This document shows positions 6,076 through 9,284 of a stretch of DNA of 9,284 nt, piece by piece (within the stretch, counting starts at the first letter, position 1; each line of letters begins with the position of its first letter). The translations under genes and the position numbers were made by a program. The notes below the pieces were generated by a model that was not told the DNA's origin, ran no database searches, and saw nothing but the letters and a program-made list of their open reading frames with translations. Origin of the DNA: Pseudomonadota bacterium (lineage in GTDB: Bacteria; Pseudomonadota; Alphaproteobacteria; Rhizobiales; Hyphomicrobiaceae); the NCBI GenBank assembly GCA_023410905.1, contig JAEYPL010000127.1, positions 1-9,284 of the forward strand, given 5' to 3'.

Positions 6076-6515
6076 GCTCGGCACGCCCTGAACCCGGCCT
6101 GCGCCGCCAGTACGCCCAGTTCATGCCGGTGCAGACGCGCTGGATGGACAACGACGTCTATGGCCACGTGAACAACGTGGTCTACTACTCGTATTTCGAC
6201 ACCGTCGTGAACCGCTACCTGATCGATCCCGGCGGGCTCGATTTTCACAACGCACCGATCATCGGGATCATGGCCGAGACGATGTGTCGCTTTCATCGCT
6301 CGTTCGCCTATCCAGAGGTGATCGACGCGGGTCTCAGGGTCGGCCGCCTGGGTACGTCATCGGTGCGCTATGAGGTCGGGCTCTTCGGCGAAGGCGAGGA
6401 TGCGGCGCGCGTGGAAGGCCATCTCGTGCATGTTTTCGTCGAACGCGCGACGAACAAGCCGGTGCCGATTCCAGCCGGCATTCGCGCCGCGCTGGAGCGT
6501 CTCGTCGTGACTTGA
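6072..6515 (+). CDS. Hotdog-fold acyl-CoA thioesterase (4HBT/YbgC/FadM type)
   Basis: A 147-residue single-hotdog thioesterase of the 4-hydroxybenzoyl-CoA thioesterase family, which hydrolyses acyl- or aroyl-CoA to free acid and CoA in the cytoplasm. The signature QTRWMDNDVYGHVNNVVYYS lies at residues 21-40. D28 aligns with the catalytic Asp17 of the Pseudomonas 4-hydroxybenzoyl-CoA thioesterase, and GHVNN with the oxyanion/CoA-site loop. The segment MAETMCRFHRSFAYPEVI (about 67-84) and the later strand HLVHVFVE complete the fold. Length is normal for the family. The start overlaps the RidA copy 2 stop by ATGA, so the three genes form one operon. The natural acyl substrate is unknown. A recurring role beside RidA genes would be to release or discard a CoA-bound intermediate, but this is inference. 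Confidence 0.88.
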   Translation: MSSARPEPGLRRQYAQFMPVQTRWMDNDVYGHVNNVVYYSYFDTVVNRYLIDPGGLDFHNAPIIGIMAETMCRFHRSFAYPEVIDAGLRVGRLGTSSVRYEVGLFGEGEDAARVEGHLVHVFVERATNKPVPIPAGIRAALERLVVT

Positions 6516-6522
6516 GGGCAAC

Positions 6523-6536
6523 CGGGCAGCAGCCCG
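6523..6536 (+). terminator. Small hairpin after the RidA/thioesterase operon
   Basis: Eight bases after the thioesterase stop, CGGGC pairs perfectly with GCCCG around an AGCA loop. A second hairpin, GGGCCA / TGGCCC with a 5-base loop, lies at 6592-6608. Neither is followed by a run of T, so factor-independent termination is uncertain. Their place at the operon end is the main support. Confidence 0.35.
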
Positions 6537-6644
6537 ATACTCGACCTGTTCCTGGAAGAATTCCAACGGAATGCAGCGCACTGTAGCAGCCGGGCCATAG
6601 CGTGGCCCTGGACAAATCAGGCATGTTCTCAGCGGGCAGATTGA

Positions 6645-6674
6645 GTCGGTCCGGACGGATCGCCGTCAACCGAC
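6645..6674 (+). promoter_or_regulatory. Nested stem-loop in the leader of the small secreted protein gene
   Basis: GTCGGT (6645-6650) pairs with ACCGAC (6669-6674). Inside it ACGG (6655-6658) pairs with CCGT (6663-6666) around an ATCG loop. The structure ends 20 bases before the ATG at 6695 and is followed by AAAACAGG. It could shape translation or mRNA stability of the downstream gene. It matches no riboswitch I know. Confidence 0.35.
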
Positions 6675-6694
6675 AAAACAGGCTGGGAAAATCT

Positions 6695-7072
6695 ATGAAG
6701 CGTATGTGCTTGATGGCCGCCGGGGCGGCCGTGCTGGCCGGCCTCGCGGCCACGCCAGGGATCGTGCAGGCCCAGGAAACGGGCCTTGCAGGGATCCATT
6801 CCTGGGTGCAGGTGGGTCGCAACAAGACGTGCATGGCAACGCATACCCACGATGGGTCGGGCACCGGCAAGACCAAGAAGGACGCCGAGAGGGCGGCCAT
6901 CCGGAGCTGGGAGTCGTTCACGATCTGGGAGTACGGTCCGCCGTGGGGCCGCTTCAGCGAGTCGGTCAGCAAGACCGTTAACTGCGATAGGACGACGAGT
7001 TCCGAGTTCTCTTGCCACGTGAACAGCCGACCGTGCAAAACCAACAGACCTGCGAAGGGCCGCAAGAAGTAA
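6695..7072 (+). CDS. Small secreted four-cysteine protein of unknown function
   Basis: A 125-residue protein with no function I recognise, though it resembles short exported hypothetical proteins found in rhizobia-type genomes. Residues 1-26 form a signal peptide (KR, then AAGAAVLAGLAA, cleavage expected after VQA). The mature part of about 99 residues has HSWVQVGRNKTC, an amphipathic helix TKKDAERAAIRSWESF (60-75), then WEYGPPWG and a C-terminal part with the remaining cysteines. Mature cysteines are C46, C97, C107 and C114, an even number that fits two disulfide bonds in the periplasm or outside the cell. The tail is very basic (KTNRPAKGRKK). The start at 6695 was chosen because it puts the signal peptide first; a GTG at 6602 in the same frame would add 31 residues before it. 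GGGA at 6685-6688 is a modest ribosome binding site. trkH follows after 42 bases, so the two may be cotranscribed. Confidence 0.75.
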   Translation: MKRMCLMAAGAAVLAGLAATPGIVQAQETGLAGIHSWVQVGRNKTCMATHTHDGSGTGKTKKDAERAAIRSWESFTIWEYGPPWGRFSESVSKTVNCDRTTSSEFSCHVNSRPCKTNRPAKGRKK

Positions 7073-7114
7073 TTTGAACGCGGGCCCTGACGTCGTTCGG
7101 CGACGGGGAATTAC

Positions 7115-8560
7115 GTGATCCAGTTTCGCCCTATCCTTCTGGCCCTCGGCCTGATGGTTTGCCTCGTGGCAGCGGCGATGCTGGTGCCAATGGCTGTCGA
7201 TTATGCGGACAGTCACTCGAGCTGGCATGTCTTTGCGGTATCAGCGCTCGTTACTTTCTTCGTTGGCGGGCTGATGGTGCTCTTTGCCTACGACCGCAAG
7301 CCGGTCAGGGCGGGGCTGAGAGAAGCCTTCCTGCTGACCACACTCTGCTGGACGACCGTGGCGGCCTTTGCTGCCATTCCCTTCGTCGGGCTGGGGCTGC
7401 CCGTCGCCGATGCCTATTTCGAATCGGTCTCTGCACTCACGACCACCGGCGCTACCGTAATAACCAAGCTCGACAGCCAGCCGCGAGGCATCCTGCTCTG
7501 GCGCGCGCTGCTTCAAGGCATCGGCGGCTTAGGCATCATCGTCGTCGCGATCCTCATCCTGCCGTTCCTTCGCATCGGCGGCATGCAGCTTTTTCAGACG
7601 GAAAGCTCAGATCGCTCCGAGAAAATCGTGCCGAGAGCGCGGCAGCTCGTTGGCTCTATTTGCGGTGTCTTTATCGGCCTGCTCGTGGCCTGCGTGATCG
7701 TCTTTATGTTCTTGGGAATGACGCCGTTCGACGCGATCTGCCACGCGCTATCGACCGTCGCTACTGGCGGCTTTTCCACGCATGACGAAAGCTTCGGCTA
7801 TTTCAGGTCTGCCCCACTAGATTGGGCAGCCATTTTCTTCATGATCTGCGGCGCCCTTCCTTTCGTTCTGTACATCAAGGCAATGCGTGGCGACGCCTCG
7901 GCGCTCTGGCGGGACGAGCAGGTCCAGGGCTTCCTTCTGCTCCTGTTCACGGCCTCGTTTGTGCTCTCCACGTGGCTCGTGTTCGCGCGCGGCTTGCACT
8001 ACGTCGACGCCGTAAATCTCGCGACATTTAATGTCGTATCGGTTGTGACGACCACCGGTTTCTCTACCACCGACTACGGAGGCTGGGGTCCCTTCGCGGT
8101 CGGCGTCTTCTTCATCTTGCTGTTTGTAGGTGGATGCTCAGGATCGACATCTGGCGGCATCAAGATCTACCGCCTCCAGGTCGCCTCGCTATTGACCCGG
8201 AGTCACTTACTTCACCTGATCAGCCCCCACCGCATCGTCACCCTGCTCTACAATGGCCGCCGGTTACCAGAAGACGTGCCGTTCTCGGTCGTTGCATTTC
8301 TAGCGCTCTACATGGCGACGATCGGCCTTTTCACCGTCGTACTCGCAGCGATGGGGCTCGACCTAGTAACGGCGCTCTCGAGCGCTGCCACGGCCGTGTC
8401 GAACGTCGGCCCAGGTCTCGGCGACATCGTCGGGCCAGCGGGCACGTTCGCGACATTGCCGACTGGCGCGAAGTGGGTGCTGTCGTGCGCGATGCTGCTC
8501 GGCCGCCTCGAGCTGTTCACCGTGCTCGTGCTCTTCCGGCCCGAGTTCTGGAGAAGCTGA
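7115..8560 (+). CDS. trkH: Trk-type potassium uptake protein TrkH
   Basis: A 481-residue inner-membrane potassium-translocating subunit; E. coli TrkH is about the same length. It takes up potassium when gated by the cytoplasmic nucleotide-binding protein TrkA, whose gene is not in this window. The four pore-loop repeats that form the selectivity filter are all visible: TTTGAT (109-114), TVATGGFS (214-221), VTTTGFST (311-318) and SNVGPGLGD (429-437). Each keeps the filter glycine. Other family marks are GIGGLGIIV (135-143), GGCSGSTSGGIKIYR (339-353) and LLGRLELFTVLVLF (461-474). The N-terminal hydrophobic segments (5-28, 38-58) are present, so the protein looks complete. The start is a GTG at 7115 preceded by GGGGA at 7105-7109. 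It may be transcribed with the small secreted gene upstream and ends just before a strong hairpin facing the convergent TRAP gene. Confidence 0.95.
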   Translation: MIQFRPILLALGLMVCLVAAAMLVPMAVDYADSHSSWHVFAVSALVTFFVGGLMVLFAYDRKPVRAGLREAFLLTTLCWTTVAAFAAIPFVGLGLPVADAYFESVSALTTTGATVITKLDSQPRGILLWRALLQGIGGLGIIVVAILILPFLRIGGMQLFQTESSDRSEKIVPRARQLVGSICGVFIGLLVACVIVFMFLGMTPFDAICHALSTVATGGFSTHDESFGYFRSAPLDWAAIFFMICGALPFVLYIKAMRGDASALWRDEQVQGFLLLLFTASFVLSTWLVFARGLHYVDAVNLATFNVVSVVTTTGFSTTDYGGWGPFAVGVFFILLFVGGCSGSTSGGIKIYRLQVASLLTRSHLLHLISPHRIVTLLYNGRRLPEDVPFSVVAFLALYMATIGLFTVVLAAMGLDLVTALSSAATAVSNVGPGLGDIVGPAGTFATLPTGAKWVLSCAMLLGRLELFTVLVLFRPEFWRS

Positions 8561-8562
8561 AT

Positions 8563-8601
8563 TCTGGCGGGGCCGAGCGCCAGAGCGGAAGCCCCGCCAG
8601 A
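8563..8601. terminator. Strong GC-rich hairpin between convergent trkH and TRAP genes
   Basis: CTGGCGGGGC (8564-8573) pairs perfectly with GCCCCGCCAG (8591-8600), extended by a T-A pair to 11 base pairs, around a 17-base loop. It starts 2 bases after the trkH stop and lies 12 bases past the TRAP stop, so it probably serves as a bidirectional terminator. Neither side has a real T run, so termination may depend on the hairpin plus Rho. Confidence 0.65.
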
Positions 8602-8622
8602 TCAACTCGGCTATCAACTCGG
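8601..8622. repeat. Short tandem repeat at the TRAP gene end
   Basis: ATCAACTCGG occurs at 8601-8610 and 8613-8622, a 12-base period repeated twice. The second copy contains the TRAP stop codon on the minus strand, so the upstream copy looks like a small duplication of the gene end. Confidence 0.5.
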
Positions 8623-9284
8623 GGCGAGAGCCGCCGCTCGCGTTCGCTGCATGGTGTGAGCGATCACGAAGAGCACCAGCGCCATCACGACAGTGTAGCC
8701 AATGTGCAGTCCGAGCTGCGGCAACAGCGGCATGTAACCGGAGATGTCGATGCCGATGACCGGCTTCAGGATCGCGGCCACAACAGTCGGCAGCACCAGC
8801 AAGATGCCGGCGGCGGCAAACAGCGCCGTCTCCATACCATTCGTGCGCACGCGATAGCAGCGCTGGAAGGCGAACGCGAGGAGCGCGATACCCGCGCCGA
8901 CTTGCAGCGTGATCTCGAGAATGTCGAACCACGTCGCACCCTCAGGGAGCTTCAGCAGCAGGCCGATGCCGAGCGGATCGAGGACGAACACGAACGGTAC
9001 CAGGAATGCCGGCATCGTGTACTTCCACGACTGCAACGTCGTCTTGTAGGGATCACCGCCCGTGATGGCAGCCGCCGCGAAGGGCGACAGCGCCGTCGGG
9101 GGCGACACTTCCGAAAGCACGGCATAGTAGAAGATGAACATGTGCGCGCCGAAGTCCGGGACGCCGAGCTTGATCAGCGCCGGCGCGGCAATCACCGCGC
9201 AGAGGATGTACGACGCGGTCACCGGCACGGCGAGACCGACGATCCACACGATCAGCGATGTGTAGATCGCGGTGAGGATCAGGC
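8614..9284 (-). CDS. TRAP transporter fused permease (TAXI type), C-terminal 222 residues (cut by window edge)
   Basis: This is the C-terminal part of a large inner-membrane TRAP permease, in which the DctQ-like and DctM-like parts are fused and which works with a TAXI-type binding protein to import organic solutes using an ion gradient. The frame is open to the right edge, so the N-terminal majority of the gene is missing. Recognisable family segments are PALIKLGVPDFGAHMFIFYY, then AVLSEVSPPTALSPFAAAAI, GGDPYKT and MPAFLVPFVFVLDP. After these come several hydrophobic helices and a short basic tail (HTMQRTRAAALAPS). The segment read here as GLAVPVTASY stands where many relatives have GMGLPTTAAY, a modest departure near the presumed transport path. 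The substrate cannot be told from this part, and the binding-protein gene is not in the window. The stop lies beside the hairpin shared with trkH. Confidence 0.85.
   Translation of the reverse strand, partial: LILTAIYTSLIVWIVGLAVPVTASYILCAVIAAPALIKLGVPDFGAHMFIFYYAVLSEVSPPTALSPFAAAAITGGDPYKTTLQSWKYTMPAFLVPFVFVLDPLGIGLLLKLPEGATWFDILEITLQVGAGIALLAFAFQRCYRVRTNGMETALFAAAGILLVLPTVVAAILKPVIGIDISGYMPLLPQLGLHIGYTVVMALVLFVIAHTMQRTRAAALAPS

Overview
The window is GC-rich (mostly in the 60s % by eye) chromosomal DNA from an alphaproteobacterium, most likely of the order Hyphomicrobiales/Rhizobiales. This rests on the alphaproteobacterial-type HisS N-terminus, the DUF1007/NicO pair, a TAXI-type fused TRAP permease and the codon usage. 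No RNA gene, IS element, CRISPR array or phage gene is visible. The gene content is mainly metabolism and transport.

Layout, left to right. (1) 1-309, minus: 5' end of hisS, cut by the window edge. (2) 457-1254, plus: an unrecognised, relatively AT-rich gene for a three-helix membrane protein with an uncertain start. (3) 1266-2376, minus: alanine dehydrogenase (ald), broken by a frameshift near 1494-1500 although both halves are otherwise well conserved. (4) 2515-2982, plus: a divergent Lrp/AsnC-family regulator, the classic arrangement for the activator of ald. The shared AT-rich gap contains a near-palindrome that could be its operator. (5) 3183-5266, plus: a two-gene metal-transport module of a secreted DUF1007 protein with an EF-hand-like loop, overlapping by ATGA a NicO/RcnA-family membrane protein with a very His-rich loop. 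(6) 5368-6515, plus: a tight operon of two tandem RidA-family imine deaminases and a hotdog-fold acyl-CoA thioesterase. (7) 6695-7072, plus: a small secreted four-cysteine protein of unknown function behind a structured leader. (8) 7115-8560, plus: the potassium-uptake subunit trkH. (9) 8614-9284, minus: the C-terminal part of a fused TRAP transporter permease, convergent with trkH and separated from it by a strong GC-rich hairpin.

How the genes may work together. The Lrp-type regulator probably controls ald, which interconverts alanine with pyruvate and ammonia. With ald frameshifted, either the regulator has lost this target or the frameshift is a sequence error. DUF1007 and NicO are translationally coupled and probably move a divalent metal (nickel, cobalt or zinc; the sequence does not say which). 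The RidA pair and thioesterase look like a clean-up operon for reactive enamine/imine and acyl-CoA intermediates. TrkH needs a TrkA partner that is not present here.

I found no clear candidate for a wholly new system. The best leads are the RidA-RidA-thioesterase operon, the DUF1007/NicO module, the ald frameshift and the small secreted protein before trkH.
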